From a virus: a stretch of DNA of 56,035 nt. The translations under genes were made by a program, and so were the position numbers. The notes under the pieces were generated by a model that saw only the letters and a list, made by a program, of their open reading frames with translations, had not been told where the DNA came from and made no database searches. The stretch lies in IMG/VR virus record IMGVR_UViG_3300025098_000052, positions 1 through 56,035 of that record; one strand, 5' to 3'. Positions 1-8,742 of the stretch are shown here, in pieces (positions within the stretch are counted from its first letter, which is position 1; each line of letters starts with the position of its first letter).

Positions 1-127
1 TCCTTTATTATCCAAATACCATTGCCATAGCAATTGCTTTACCAGTTGTTGCTTTAGCGTCTAATTGGGTTTGTATTGCAGAGGTTACACCGTCTACATA
101 ATTTAATTCAGTAGCAGTCGCTGTAAC
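1..127. repeat. direct repeat, left copy (tail fibre 3' end)
   Basis: Bases 1-127 are identical to 54898-55024 and then diverge. The repeat covers the last 40 or so codons of the tail fibre, the stop codon, and an AAGGA ribosome binding site that on the - strand would serve a next gene lying outside the window. Lower-grade similarity continues between about 400-820 and 55600-56035. Confidence 0.9.
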
Positions 128-2428
128 ACCATCAAGTATATTTAGTTCTGCTGCTGTTGATGTTATTGCTACGCCACCTATTTGTAAAGCAGTTGAAGCA
201 TTTATGGTAGGAGCAGTTAAAGTTCCTGTAAATGTTGGCCCTGCAATAGCAGCTTTTGTATCGATCTGTGTTTGTATTGCTGATGTTACGCCATCAACAT
301 AATTTAACTCAGCAGTTGTAGCTGTTACACCGTCAAGTAAGTTAAGCTCCGTAGCTGTTGAAGTAACACCGTCAAGTATATTAAGTTCTGCTGCTGTAGA
401 GGTTACACCTAAATTAGTAAGGGCTGTTGCGGCACTGGTTAAATCAGATAGGTTATTTGACTCTAGTAGATAACGATCATCAGCTTCTGTTTTAGTATAG
501 TGTGTAGCTAGAGTAAACGTTCCATAAGCTACAATGTCTACAATATCTCCTGCTGTAGCACCTGATGCCAGTACAACTGCTGTACCTGATGTAGCGGTAA
601 AATCTGTACCTAATAAAAGTTTTACACCGTTGAGATAAACATCTACAAAACCTGCGTCATAGGTTATACTAAATGTAGTTTGATTACTTGTGGCTGTATA
701 AGTTTGTCTTGATGTAGTTCCGTTTACTGATGAACCTGCAGCAGTAAAACCAGAGCCACCGTATACCTGCATAGAGTTTGAGGTAGTGTTAAAATAGAGA
801 GTTCCTACCTGAAGAGCATCACCGTCATTGTCTGTGCTAGGAGCAGATGACTTAGCACCAAGGTATCTGTCATCAAACGAATCAAAACTGGCTGCTGCAG
901 AGGTTGCACTAGAAGCTGCTGCTGTTGCACTGTTTGCTGCACCAGTTGCACTTGAGGCAGCGGCTGTAGCACTTGAAGCGGCTGCTGTAGCTGATGTTGC
1001 TGCTGCAGTGCTTGAGCCAACAATACCATCAACGTATGTCTTAGTTGTGAGATCTGAACTTGCGCTTGGTGTATAAGTAGCGGTAATTTTATTACTACCT
1101 GCTGCTACTGCACCTGTTAGAGTGCCACCTGCTAATGGTAAGAATGTATCTGTTGTATACTTTTTAGTTGCTGCATCTTGATTAGCTGTTGGATCACCCA
1201 AGCCTGTAATCTTAGCTGTACCCATAGCTATAGCACCGCTCATTGTACCACCTGCAAGTGGTAGCTTGGCAGCTATACTATTTGTAATTGTTGTACTAAA
1301 ACTTGCATCATCGTTGATAGCTGCAGCTAGTTCGTTGAGTGTGTTTAGAGTTCCAGGTGCTGAGTCTACAAGTGCAGATACTTCTGTATCAACATAATTT
1401 TTAGTCGCAGCATCTTGTGCATTACTAGGATCTGTAACGTTAGCAATTGTTGTACCTGTAACGTCCAGTGTTCCGTTGACTGTTACGTTAGTAAATGTAG
1501 ATGTACCAGAACCTGCAGTTACGTTTCCTGTAAGATCACCTGTTACATCTCCAGTAATATTACCCGACACGTTACCTGTAACATTACCTGTAATATTACC
1601 TGCAAAGTTACTACTTGCTGTAATAGTTGTACCTGTTATAGCAGCAGCACTTGACGCACCGATAATAGTGCCGTCAATATTACCACCGTTAACATCAACG
1701 CTTGCCAATGTAGCTTGTCCAGTTGTCGATACAGTTGTAAAGCTACCTGCTGCAGCACTAGAAGCACCAATAATTGTACCATCTATGTTACCGCCATTTA
1801 TATCTGCAGTTGTTACAGTTGTTGTTCCTGTAGCGGTTAGTGCGGTGAATGTACCTGCTGCTGCTGTAGAAGCACCTATTATAGTGCCGTCAATGTTACC
1901 ACCGTTTACATCTGCTGTAGTTACTGTTGTAGTACCTGTAGCAGTAAGGTCAGTAAAGGTAGCTGCACCTGCAGATGCTGCACCTATCGTTGCACCGTCT
2001 ATTGCACCACCGTTAATGTCTATGTTAGAAAACGTAGCTGCCCCAGTTACTGTAACAGAGTCGATGTAACCTACACCGTCTACATACAGGTCTTTAAATT
2101 TAAGTGAAGAGCTACCAATGTCAATGTCATCATCAGTTACAGGAACAATAGCACCGTCTTGTATACGTACTTGCTCTACTGCAGCCCCACCTACTTCACT
2201 AAAGAAACCTATTCTATTGTTAGTAGTATCTATTACAACTTTGTTTAAGGCATCACTGTCAGCTATTAGAGGTACGTAACCACCTTCAGTAGAGCTACCG
2301 TCATGCTTGTGTCCAGTAGCTAAAGCAAAAGTATCTCTTAGAGCATTGTACTCTGCGTTTACTGGTGCAGCTTTAATAACCGCATTAGCGATAATGTCTG
2401 CTGCTGATTGTCTTGAATAACCTGCCAT
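8..2428 (-). CDS. tail fibre / adhesin shaft protein A (806 aa)
   Basis: Long repetitive structural protein, probably a trimeric side fibre. After a unique N-terminus (about residues 1-130, likely the tail attachment part) come about four repeats of roughly 31 residues around NGGNIDGTIIGAS, a run of four-residue GNVT/GDVT units near residues 275-305, an Ala/Ser/Thr-rich stretch (SATAAAS units, about 470-505), and a C-terminal region of AELNILDGVT repeats with a PTFTG...NASTALQIGG segment, ending GKAIAMAMVFG. Such low-complexity beta-repeat shafts are common in marine phage fibres. It follows the nozzle-like gene by 1 bp. A paralogue at 54905 shares its C-terminal third. Receptor specificity is unknown. 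Confidence 0.85.
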   Translation of the reverse strand: MAGYSRQSAADIIANAVIKAAPVNAEYNALRDTFALATGHKHDGSSTEGGYVPLIADSDALNKVVIDTTNNRIGFFSEVGGAAVEQVRIQDGAIVPVTDDDIDIGSSSLKFKDLYVDGVGYIDSVTVTGAATFSNIDINGGAIDGATIGAASAGAATFTDLTATGTTTVTTADVNGGNIDGTIIGASTAAAGTFTALTATGTTTVTTADINGGNIDGTIIGASSAAAGSFTTVSTTGQATLASVDVNGGNIDGTIIGASSAAAITGTTITASSNFAGNITGNVTGNVSGNITGDVTGDLTGNVTAGSGTSTFTNVTVNGTLDVTGTTIANVTDPSNAQDAATKNYVDTEVSALVDSAPGTLNTLNELAAAINDDASFSTTITNSIAAKLPLAGGTMSGAIAMGTAKITGLGDPTANQDAATKKYTTDTFLPLAGGTLTGAVAAGSNKITATYTPSASSDLTTKTYVDGIVGSSTAAATSATAAASSATAAASSATGAANSATAAASSATSAAASFDSFDDRYLGAKSSAPSTDNDGDALQVGTLYFNTTSNSMQVYGGSGFTAAGSSVNGTTSRQTYTATSNQTTFSITYDAGFVDVYLNGVKLLLGTDFTATSGTAVVLASGATAGDIVDIVAYGTFTLATHYTKTEADDRYLLESNNLSDLTSAATALTNLGVTSTAAELNILDGVTSTATELNLLDGVTATTAELNYVDGVTSAIQTQIDTKAAIAGPTFTGTLTAPTINASTALQIGGVAITSTAAELNILDGVTATATELNYVDGVTSAIQTQLDAKATTGKAIAMAMVFG

Positions 2429-2429
2429 G

Positions 2430-3968
2430 TTACAACCTGTCTCCTACTCCAAATGTAATCACTAGACCTTGGATACTGTGTGATGCACTTGTGTCATTAG
2501 TTACGTATTTTAAAGATGCTGATTTACCTGATCCTGATATATTAGTTCTTTGTACTGGGGATGGATTACCATCAAATATTGCAGTGCTATTATATGTAGC
2601 CTCATTATAGAAAGCTGCAGCACCTGCAGTAGATAAATTAAAGTTAGTTGGGTTTAGTGTCTCTACATCTGCATAGTCATACACAGCCGACATTACGATG
2701 GAGTTGTCACCTTCAGAGCGTAAGTATGTAGCTACAGTGTAAAATACTTTGCGTTGCTCTGGGTCTTGCATATGAAAGAAAGGTGTCTGAAACACACTTA
2801 GTATTGGGTTACCATCAAAGTTATTACCTACTTCTTGTTGTTGTACCTTACCTTCTGAAGTACCATGTAAAACAATTTCATTCTGACCTATGTAACCACT
2901 AGACGCACAAGTAGCTGTGATACCTAGCATTTGGCTATACTCAAACTGTAATCCGTTAGGTGTCTGCCTAAAACCACCTATAATACCTTGAGAGTCTGAA
3001 GCCGCAAAGAAGTACCTGAATTGTGTCTTTTGTCTAATTACTACAGCATTAAGACCATCAAGGTCAATATCAAATACAATATCTGTAAAGATAGATTGAA
3101 TGTCTTTTGATACTGTTTCTAAATTAACGTCACCAATCTTTGCTGTACCTGAGATAGGGCGTAAACCATCTTGAGATAGAAATAGTAAGTCACCACCAAT
3201 CTCTATAACACTATCTGTAGCTAGGCATCCTAAATCATCAGTAACAGTTTGTAGTACAAAGTTAGCTAATGCAGTACCACCTAGCTTTTTGATATTAGTA
3301 GAGCCAAATATAAATAGCTCATTCCTAAAAGATTTAATTGCAACTACAGGAAAACCTACATTTATAACTCCTGCGCCTTGACCTGGAGCAAAGTCTGTTT
3401 CATCTAGTGGTGCACTAAAGAATAGCTTTGTTGGATGAGCAGGGTCACCTGCTAAGAATAAATGATTTTGAAATATTGCAGAGTACTTTGGATCAGTAGG
3501 TGCGTTAGCGTGAGTTAGCTGCGTGTAATTTGTACCATCATACGTAGCTGCAGGGTTTATTCCATCTGTCAGTACAACCTTTGGAGTAGCAAAGTTAAAC
3601 CTTGAAAATCTTACTTTAGTTACCCCTACCATTGTAGGAGAACCTGCAGTCGTTACAGCATCCCAAGCTGAACTAGAGTTATTCCATTTGTGTAGGTAGT
3701 TGTTACCTGATGAAGGTTTTCTACAAGCTAGTACGCCATCATTTATACCGTCAGCTACAGCTACACCTAATACACTTCCTGTACCTGTAACTGTGCCATA
3801 ATTATTAGCAAAGCCACTTATCTTTCTGTAGCCACCAGTAACAGCAGGTTCGTAGTTAAGTAATGATATAGCTGATCCAGGCTGTGTCTCACCTTGAGAA
3901 AGCACATCCCTACTAGTGTTAAGACCTCCTTGACAGAAGACTTTGAAGGAAGCTAGATTATCAGCCAT
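2430..3968 (-). CDS. tail nozzle/hub-like structural protein (512 aa)
   Basis: Probable tail-tip structural protein, placed directly between the tail-tube-A-like protein (1-bp overlap) and the tail fibre, the usual place of T7 gp12-type nozzle or P22 gp10-type stabilisation proteins. The N-terminus (NTSRDVLSQGE, then a Tyr/Arg-Lys-Ile-Ser-Gly stretch near residues 45-52) and the repeated beta-strand pattern with DG and GG turns suggest a propeller-like body. No enzyme motif is visible. The family name is inferred from position and general appearance; a virion role is much more certain than the exact type. Confidence 0.7.
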   Translation of the reverse strand: MADNLASFKVFCQGGLNTSRDVLSQGETQPGSAISLLNYEPAVTGGYRKISGFANNYGTVTGTGSVLGVAVADGINDGVLACRKPSSGNNYLHKWNNSSSAWDAVTTAGSPTMVGVTKVRFSRFNFATPKVVLTDGINPAATYDGTNYTQLTHANAPTDPKYSAIFQNHLFLAGDPAHPTKLFFSAPLDETDFAPGQGAGVINVGFPVVAIKSFRNELFIFGSTNIKKLGGTALANFVLQTVTDDLGCLATDSVIEIGGDLLFLSQDGLRPISGTAKIGDVNLETVSKDIQSIFTDIVFDIDLDGLNAVVIRQKTQFRYFFAASDSQGIIGGFRQTPNGLQFEYSQMLGITATCASSGYIGQNEIVLHGTSEGKVQQQEVGNNFDGNPILSVFQTPFFHMQDPEQRKVFYTVATYLRSEGDNSIVMSAVYDYADVETLNPTNFNLSTAGAAAFYNEATYNSTAIFDGNPSPVQRTNISGSGKSASLKYVTNDTSASHSIQGLVITFGVGDRL

Positions 3969-4693
3969 TATACACCACTAGTAAATGAACTTGTCCTTGA
4001 ATCACCTACAACAGTAGAGCGTACAAATAAAGTATCATCAATTAAAACTCTACGCATTGTCTTGATGCCATCTTCAAAGTTATTCTGATGCATGGCAGCA
4101 CTTTGTTCATTGCTACGGAAACGCATCATAAACATCATAGCACCGTCTATAACTACGTGCTTAAACCTATCTGGTATAATTGATACATCATTAAATGCAG
4201 TTAAGTCTGTAGGAAATTTCCAATACACATACTCTATTTCATATGCTGCATTAGGTATGGGGCTAACACCAAAAGCTGTACCTAGTGTTTGATACACTAG
4301 TGCAGGAGGTCCATCTCCATTTACTTGATCACCTGTATCATCTGATGGACGTACATTCTGTATATACTGCTCATAAGATATTACACTTAATGGCATAGGA
4401 CTGTTGTTTTCGGAGCTTAGTTTCTTAAGATAGAATGTATCCCAGTCTGTACTAGAATAGTCTGCAGGAAAATCATACTGTCTTGTGCCTACAGTAAGAG
4501 CTTGTGTAAAAGTTGTTTTGAGGAAAGGCCACTCCTGACCATCCTGTAGAATAAGTCTAATGCTACTATTTACTGCGTCCTTAGCTAAAGCTTGCACGTT
4601 TCTTACAGAATCAAAGCCATCACCTGCAGTATCAAGTGTGACCTCGTTCATACGTCTTAGCAATTCATTTACTAGTGTGACATAAGTAGCCAT
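3968..4693 (-). CDS. tail tubular protein A-like / head-tail adaptor (241 aa)
   Basis: Short tail component, similar in size and position to T7 gp11 and its marine podovirus relatives. The N-terminus has an LVNELLRRMNEV helix, then an AKDAVNSSIRLIL-QDGQEWPFLK segment that I recognise from such proteins, then a beta-rich middle (TVGTRQYDFPADY). It would form a ring between the portal and the nozzle. The gene sits 69 bp downstream of the major capsid gene, after a strong hairpin, and overlaps the nozzle-like gene by one base. Confidence 0.75.
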   Translation of the reverse strand: MATYVTLVNELLRRMNEVTLDTAGDGFDSVRNVQALAKDAVNSSIRLILQDGQEWPFLKTTFTQALTVGTRQYDFPADYSSTDWDTFYLKKLSSENNSPMPLSVISYEQYIQNVRPSDDTGDQVNGDGPPALVYQTLGTAFGVSPIPNAAYEIEYVYWKFPTDLTAFNDVSIIPDRFKHVVIDGAMMFMMRFRSNEQSAAMHQNNFEDGIKTMRRVLIDDTLFVRSTVVGDSRTSSFTSGV

Positions 4694-4722
4694 AGAGTTA
4701 TCCTACTGTTATATAAGCTGAA

Positions 4723-4746
4723 GGGCAAGCTTGACATAGCTCGCCC
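4723..4746 (-). terminator. hairpin after the capsid gene (leaky terminator candidate)
   Basis: On the - strand GGGCGAGCT, a 6-nt loop, then AGCTTGCCC form a 9-bp stem with one G-T wobble. It lies in the 69-bp gap just after the capsid stop codon. The tail after the stem is only TTC, so it is a poor full terminator. It could attenuate transcription or protect the capsid mRNA 3' end, comparable in position to the T7 terminator after gene 10. Confidence 0.5.
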
Positions 4747-4762
4747 AACAGTATATTTAGTA

Positions 4763-5827
4763 TTAAGCAGCGTTGTAAATAGCTGACACCAATGCTTGTG
4801 GACGGAGAATTTTCCTTCCATATAGGTGCATACCACGTACAATGTCTGCAAATGAGTCTGGATCACGGTAGTTTTCAACTTTGTTGATCTGCTCTGCAGA
4901 AGCAACCGCATCTTCCTGACCTGCCAAGATAACACCGTAATGATCGTCTTGGGCAGTCGCACCTGATGTACCTGCACCTGTACCTTTAGCAGGTAAGTTG
5001 TTAGATACATAAAGTCGGAAGCCGTGTAAGTTGTTTACAGCTAGTCCATTTTGTAGACCTGCTCCACCGTAGTCAGCATTTAATAAACGTGAATCTTCGT
5101 CTTTTAAGATTTCCATGAACACTGGGTCAACTACAAGCCATCTGCCTCGTGAGTCAACATTTGCTGTATCCATCTGACGAGCCATACGTGCAATCACAGT
5201 CAACGGAGATGTCACAGATGTTGACAACGCTGTTGCGCCTGGAAGACGTGCAGCTAGAGGAATGGAGTCACCAGTTGTACCACTTGATGCTGATGTTGTG
5301 ATGTGTCCAATGTCAGACGCATCTAAACGGTTAGCCTTTAGAAATTCACCGTTTATTTCACCTGATGTTGGGTGCTGTGCTGTACCTGAAACGGTAGTAG
5401 TAATTGCACCTGCACCAGAGTGACCTGACATATACTGAAGTAAGTCTGCATCCATTGCGTCAGCCATTTTGTATGCTGCTCTGTCTGCAGCTAGGCTAAC
5501 GAAATCAACTGATGAGAATTGATCTTCGATGTCATCCATTTTAAAAGCAAAGTAGTTAGCTTTGTCAATGGTTAGAGAAAACTCACTGTCATCTAAGTCT
5601 TCTACGGAGATTGCAGTTTTACGCTCCAAAGCGTTGACTGTTACATCAGGCTCTTTCTGGATACGAACTACATCACCTTGGTTTGCAATGTCTCCGAAGT
5701 AGGAGTTGTTAGTGATTGCGTTTGCAACAGATGCTTTTCTTAGAGCAATCTGTGCTTGTTTGGAATAGATAATCGGGCTGAAATTGCCGTCAAATCCGCT
5801 TTTGCCAGAGGCAACTGCTATAGCCAT
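4763..5827 (-). CDS. major capsid protein (354 aa)
   Basis: Shell-forming protein of the icosahedral head, expected HK97 fold; length is close to T7 gp10A (345 aa). Visible features are an N-terminal arm starting MAIAVASGKSGFDGNF, an early SKQAQIALRKASVANAITN helix, a beta stretch GDVVRIQKEPDVTVNALERK, and a C-terminal domain with WLVVDPVFMEILKDEDSRL. It follows the scaffold gene after a 220-bp spacer with hairpins and precedes the tail-tube gene, the usual podovirus order. The ribosome binding site is AAGGAG before ATG. Confidence 0.9.
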   Translation of the reverse strand: MAIAVASGKSGFDGNFSPIIYSKQAQIALRKASVANAITNNSYFGDIANQGDVVRIQKEPDVTVNALERKTAISVEDLDDSEFSLTIDKANYFAFKMDDIEDQFSSVDFVSLAADRAAYKMADAMDADLLQYMSGHSGAGAITTTVSGTAQHPTSGEINGEFLKANRLDASDIGHITTSASSGTTGDSIPLAARLPGATALSTSVTSPLTVIARMARQMDTANVDSRGRWLVVDPVFMEILKDEDSRLLNADYGGAGLQNGLAVNNLHGFRLYVSNNLPAKGTGAGTSGATAQDDHYGVILAGQEDAVASAEQINKVENYRDPDSFADIVRGMHLYGRKILRPQALVSAIYNAA

Positions 5828-6047
5828 AGTTAAATCTCCTTATAGATATGGCGTGAAAATTTACACTACATACCCACTATAAAGAGGCTCTTGGTGTTAG
5901 GGTAGTCAGTTTACAGACTGGTTGGCCTACTAGTCTGGTCTGGGCCTATACTTTGAGGTAAGTCTTTTTGTGGCTAGTGCTTGTTAAAGCATACACACAG
6001 TTATGGTGTATATGCCATAGTTTTACTTATGAAATCAGTTTTGTCAA
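5828..6047 (-). promoter_or_regulatory. capsid leader region with two hairpins
   Basis: A 220-bp gene-free spacer between scaffold and capsid genes. On the - strand it holds one hairpin with 10-bp arms (5989-5998 with 6006-6015, one G-T pair, 7-nt loop) and a second with perfect 6-bp arms (5914-5919 with 5932-5937). A TTGACA box lies at 6042-6047, but I found no good -10 box at a proper distance, so a promoter is unproven. A role in raising capsid expression by a separate promoter or by mRNA processing is inferred. Confidence 0.45.
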
Positions 6048-6998
6048 CTATTTTCTTGACATATCATAAATAAACTTTCCTGAGCGTTGGGCATCCATTA
6101 TTTCGTCCTGACGCTTTTCGTATTCTTTGATAGACATATTAGCAACCTGAGATTCTCTAATATACTTGGACTCTTCATTGTCGCTAGGTATTGTAGTACG
6201 TTTTGTTGTTACAGAGGAAGCTGCTCCTTTATCTTTGACAGGTTTCTTCTCTTTAGTTGTAATACCTTTGTCTGCTTTATATAAGTCTATTACACGAGAT
6301 ACAGACTTAGCATCATCTACATTCTCATACAAAGCATCTTGTACCCACTTAGGCTGTTCCTTAGCCCACTCATGGAATACATCATCAGCACGTATATCAG
6401 TAAAGTCAGGATGAAGTGCTGATAGTTCAGCTTCAGCTTTTTCACGTTTAGCTGTAACTCTTAGCTCTTCAACTTCCTTCAGTCGCTTGTCTATATCTGA
6501 TGAACGCTCTTGTGCTTTCTTGTCAGCTATAGCTTCTACTATACCTGCTACATCAGGATACTTCTTAGACCAAGCTTCTATCTCTTTTTCAGATTTAGGT
6601 AGTACAAGCTCATTCTTAGTTGCAGACTCTAGCTGTGACTCTAGCTTCTCGAACCTGAGTTTCCACTCTTGTTCTTTATCTTTCATATGCCGCCTGATGT
6701 CACCGTAGCGTTGCTTGAAAGTCTTCTCTTCAGCACTTAGGTCTGCATCGTCATCTGCTTCTTGTGCTTCTGCTTTGGGTTCTTCTTTTTGTTTGGTATT
6801 ACTTTCTGCCTGAACTGGTTTAGCTTCAGGCTCTTTGCTATCGGGTTTAGCTTCAGCAGTTTCTTCTTGGGTTTCATCTTCCTGTGTATACCCTGCTTCT
6901 TTTAGTATCTCACGTAGCTCTGCTTCATCCTTATTGATTCTTGCTTGGTTACGTGAATGAGATGCGGAATGCACCTCTACTTGTTCTACTTCAGCCAT
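6048..6998 (-). CDS. scaffolding / capsid assembly protein (316 aa)
   Basis: Predicted internal scaffold that guides procapsid assembly and leaves before or during packaging. It is very charged: a Glu/Ala/Lys-rich N-terminal half (residues about 1-95, disordered), a long coiled-coil region (about 95-185, with EWKLRFEKLESQLESATK), and a basic C-terminal part with KKPVKDKGAASSVTTKR, which in scaffolds usually contacts coat protein. It is directly upstream of the major capsid gene, matching T7 gene 9 in order and size. Confidence 0.8.
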   Translation of the reverse strand: MAEVEQVEVHSASHSRNQARINKDEAELREILKEAGYTQEDETQEETAEAKPDSKEPEAKPVQAESNTKQKEEPKAEAQEADDDADLSAEEKTFKQRYGDIRRHMKDKEQEWKLRFEKLESQLESATKNELVLPKSEKEIEAWSKKYPDVAGIVEAIADKKAQERSSDIDKRLKEVEELRVTAKREKAEAELSALHPDFTDIRADDVFHEWAKEQPKWVQDALYENVDDAKSVSRVIDLYKADKGITTKEKKPVKDKGAASSVTTKRTTIPSDNEESKYIRESQVANMSIKEYEKRQDEIMDAQRSGKFIYDMSRK

Positions 6999-7058
6999 TT
7001 TGTTTTCTCCTTATGTGGGGCCAGTAATTAAACTGGGTAGCCTTATAGTTATATGGAA

Positions 7059-8561
7059 TTACTTTTTATTTTTCTTCTTTTTAGTTTTACTTGCTAGTCC
7101 ACCTTCATTAAATATAGTTCCTGAACTTGTTGTAGAACTTTCTTCTTCACTTGGTGGTGTATCACCTGCAGCCTGTTGTTCTCCTGATACCTCAACTCCT
7201 GTTAATTCTTCAACAGCGTCTGCTCTTTCTTCTACAGTCATATCATCAAATTGTCCAAATTCTGCAGGAGCTTGTGATTCGCCAGTACTACCACTGCTGA
7301 TTCCAGATCCTCCACCGCCAGACTCTTCAGGAGGCTTAGGTTTAGGCTTAGGTTTTGCTCCGTGAAACAGCGTAGCCATAGATGTCAAAATTGACGGTTT
7401 AGTAGATCCATACTTATCTTGTAACTGACTTAGTATTTGATCACCGTCAATGACTTCATCTGGAATAAACTTTAGGAATGTACTTTTTTCAACAACAGAA
7501 TTTATTTGATTGTGTAGTGCTTCAGATAGCTCAGGATTAATATCTTTTATCATATCTGCTAGTGCACGAGAACGTGCAACACCTGTTGCTCTATTTATAC
7601 CTGTAAATGCAGCACCTATCAGGCTTACACCTGCAATGGTTTTATCACCCTCTGTAACTCCTAGCATATCATTTACAGAAGCCTGTACTGCCTCACCATC
7701 TGTAAAGTCTAAACCGTCAGCCCAAGCTGTAGGATCTGGTGGGTCTTCGTCTTCACCACCACCTCCATTATCATTATCAATAACAGGAGGTGTTAGAGTA
7801 TATCCTTCTGCTAGTAGTTTATTGTACTGCTCTAATGTTTTAGCTTCAACTACAGGTTTACCATTATTAGGACCATACATAGTGACAGGAGTAAACTCAG
7901 GTGTTGGGGATGCAGCTTGACTTATTTGTTCTAAATTATCTTGTGCCTGTGGTGAAAAACTAAACCCTGCACCAAACTGTGAGAAGTCTAACTGCGCCTG
8001 AGTATTAGCAGGTACAGGTGTTACTGGAGGAGGTGGGGCAACTGGAGGTGGGGGAGGAGTTACTACACTTGAACTGTTATAACCTCTTACTTGACCACCT
8101 CCATCATAACCTGCGTTACCCATAGCAACAGGTGCACCTTGTCGATACATCATCTGCTGTTGTTGGTACGGATCAGGCTGCGTAGATTGTGTAGGTTGTT
8201 GTGTAGCAAAGCCACCAACAGCCATAGTCATGTTTTCAATCTCAGCCATCTCTTCAGGAGTTAAGTCATCTTGTTGCATTGGCTCTACTGGTTCACCACC
8301 AATACGTCCTTCTGCATCCATACGAGCTAATTCAATCTTAGCTGTTTCTCTTAAGTCTTCAAAAAACTTCATGCCATAAAAACGAAGAACATCAGCAGGT
8401 ACTACATACTCACCTTCACTTAGTTGTGCAGGAATATCATCTCTTACTTCTTCAGGTAAGGAGCCTGGGGGTACTTCATTACCTGACACTGGGTCTACTT
8501 CTACAGGTTGTCGTGTAGATATAAACACTGCTTGCATTTGATCGTCTTCATTTAGAGCCAT
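7059..8561 (-). CDS. conserved virion-module protein (500 aa)
   Basis: Function not assigned. The N-terminal 100 residues contain DDIPAQLSEGEYVVPADVLRFYG, a motif (LSEGEYV-PADV) that recurs in structural proteins of many phages. The middle is rich in Gln and Pro (TQQPTQSTQPDPYQQQQ near residue 120 and PPPPPVAPPPPV near 170), the region about 290-390 is compact, and the end is Ser/Gly-rich and then basic (KTKKKKNKK). It lies between portal and scaffold and overlaps the small upstream gene by 14 bp. A minor head or internal protein is likely; nothing shows an enzyme. Confidence 0.7.
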   Translation of the reverse strand: MALNEDDQMQAVFISTRQPVEVDPVSGNEVPPGSLPEEVRDDIPAQLSEGEYVVPADVLRFYGMKFFEDLRETAKIELARMDAEGRIGGEPVEPMQQDDLTPEEMAEIENMTMAVGGFATQQPTQSTQPDPYQQQQMMYRQGAPVAMGNAGYDGGGQVRGYNSSSVVTPPPPPVAPPPPVTPVPANTQAQLDFSQFGAGFSFSPQAQDNLEQISQAASPTPEFTPVTMYGPNNGKPVVEAKTLEQYNKLLAEGYTLTPPVIDNDNGGGGEDEDPPDPTAWADGLDFTDGEAVQASVNDMLGVTEGDKTIAGVSLIGAAFTGINRATGVARSRALADMIKDINPELSEALHNQINSVVEKSTFLKFIPDEVIDGDQILSQLQDKYGSTKPSILTSMATLFHGAKPKPKPKPPEESGGGGSGISSGSTGESQAPAEFGQFDDMTVEERADAVEELTGVEVSGEQQAAGDTPPSEEESSTTSSGTIFNEGGLASKTKKKKNKK

Positions 8562-8742
8562 TAACTTTATCCCTCAAATATTTTAGTCTTCTAAGTGTAG
8601 AAATGGAACCTTGACAACGGTGTAAGTCTATTGCCACCTCTGATTGCTCTAGTCTTCTTTGTTGCTCAAGAATTAAAATGTCTAGTTCTTCACAGAATGC
8701 ATCCCACTGTGCTTTATTATTTACAAAAGCTTTAAGCGACAT
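8548..8742 (-). CDS. small conserved protein (64 aa)
   Basis: Hypothetical alpha-helical protein: MSLKAFVNNKAQWDAF, then a coiled-coil-like segment (LEILILEQQRRLEQ type heptads) and a basic end. An upstream GTG at 8763 is possible, but the ATG at 8742 overlaps the portal stop by only 11 bp and fits the compact operon better. Its position between portal and the 500-aa protein suggests a head-completion or chaperone role, which is only inference. Confidence 0.7.
   Translation of the reverse strand: MSLKAFVNNKAQWDAFCEELDILILEQQRRLEQSEVAIDLHRCQGSISTLRRLKYLRDKVNGSK

Noticed and set aside
1-127. Terminal redundancy of the phage chromosome
   Set aside because: The second copy is internal (54898-55024), not at the right edge, and marks paralogous fibre genes, so it is not a terminal repeat of a linear genome.
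805-2069. Long frames on the opposite strand and other phases within tail fibre A (75-197 codons)
   Set aside because: Periodic repeats of the real gene keep all phases open; products are low-complexity Leu/Gln or Val/Pro/Ala.
6019-6047. A promoter before the capsid gene built on TTGACA at 6042
   Set aside because: At 16-18 bp spacing the -10 hexamers are TAAAAC, AAAACT and AAACTA, too far from consensus to claim.
7000-7365. 121-codon + strand frame opposite the 500-aa protein
   Set aside because: Antisense to a longer gene of the operon, Ser/Pro/Leu-rich, and no ribosome binding site.
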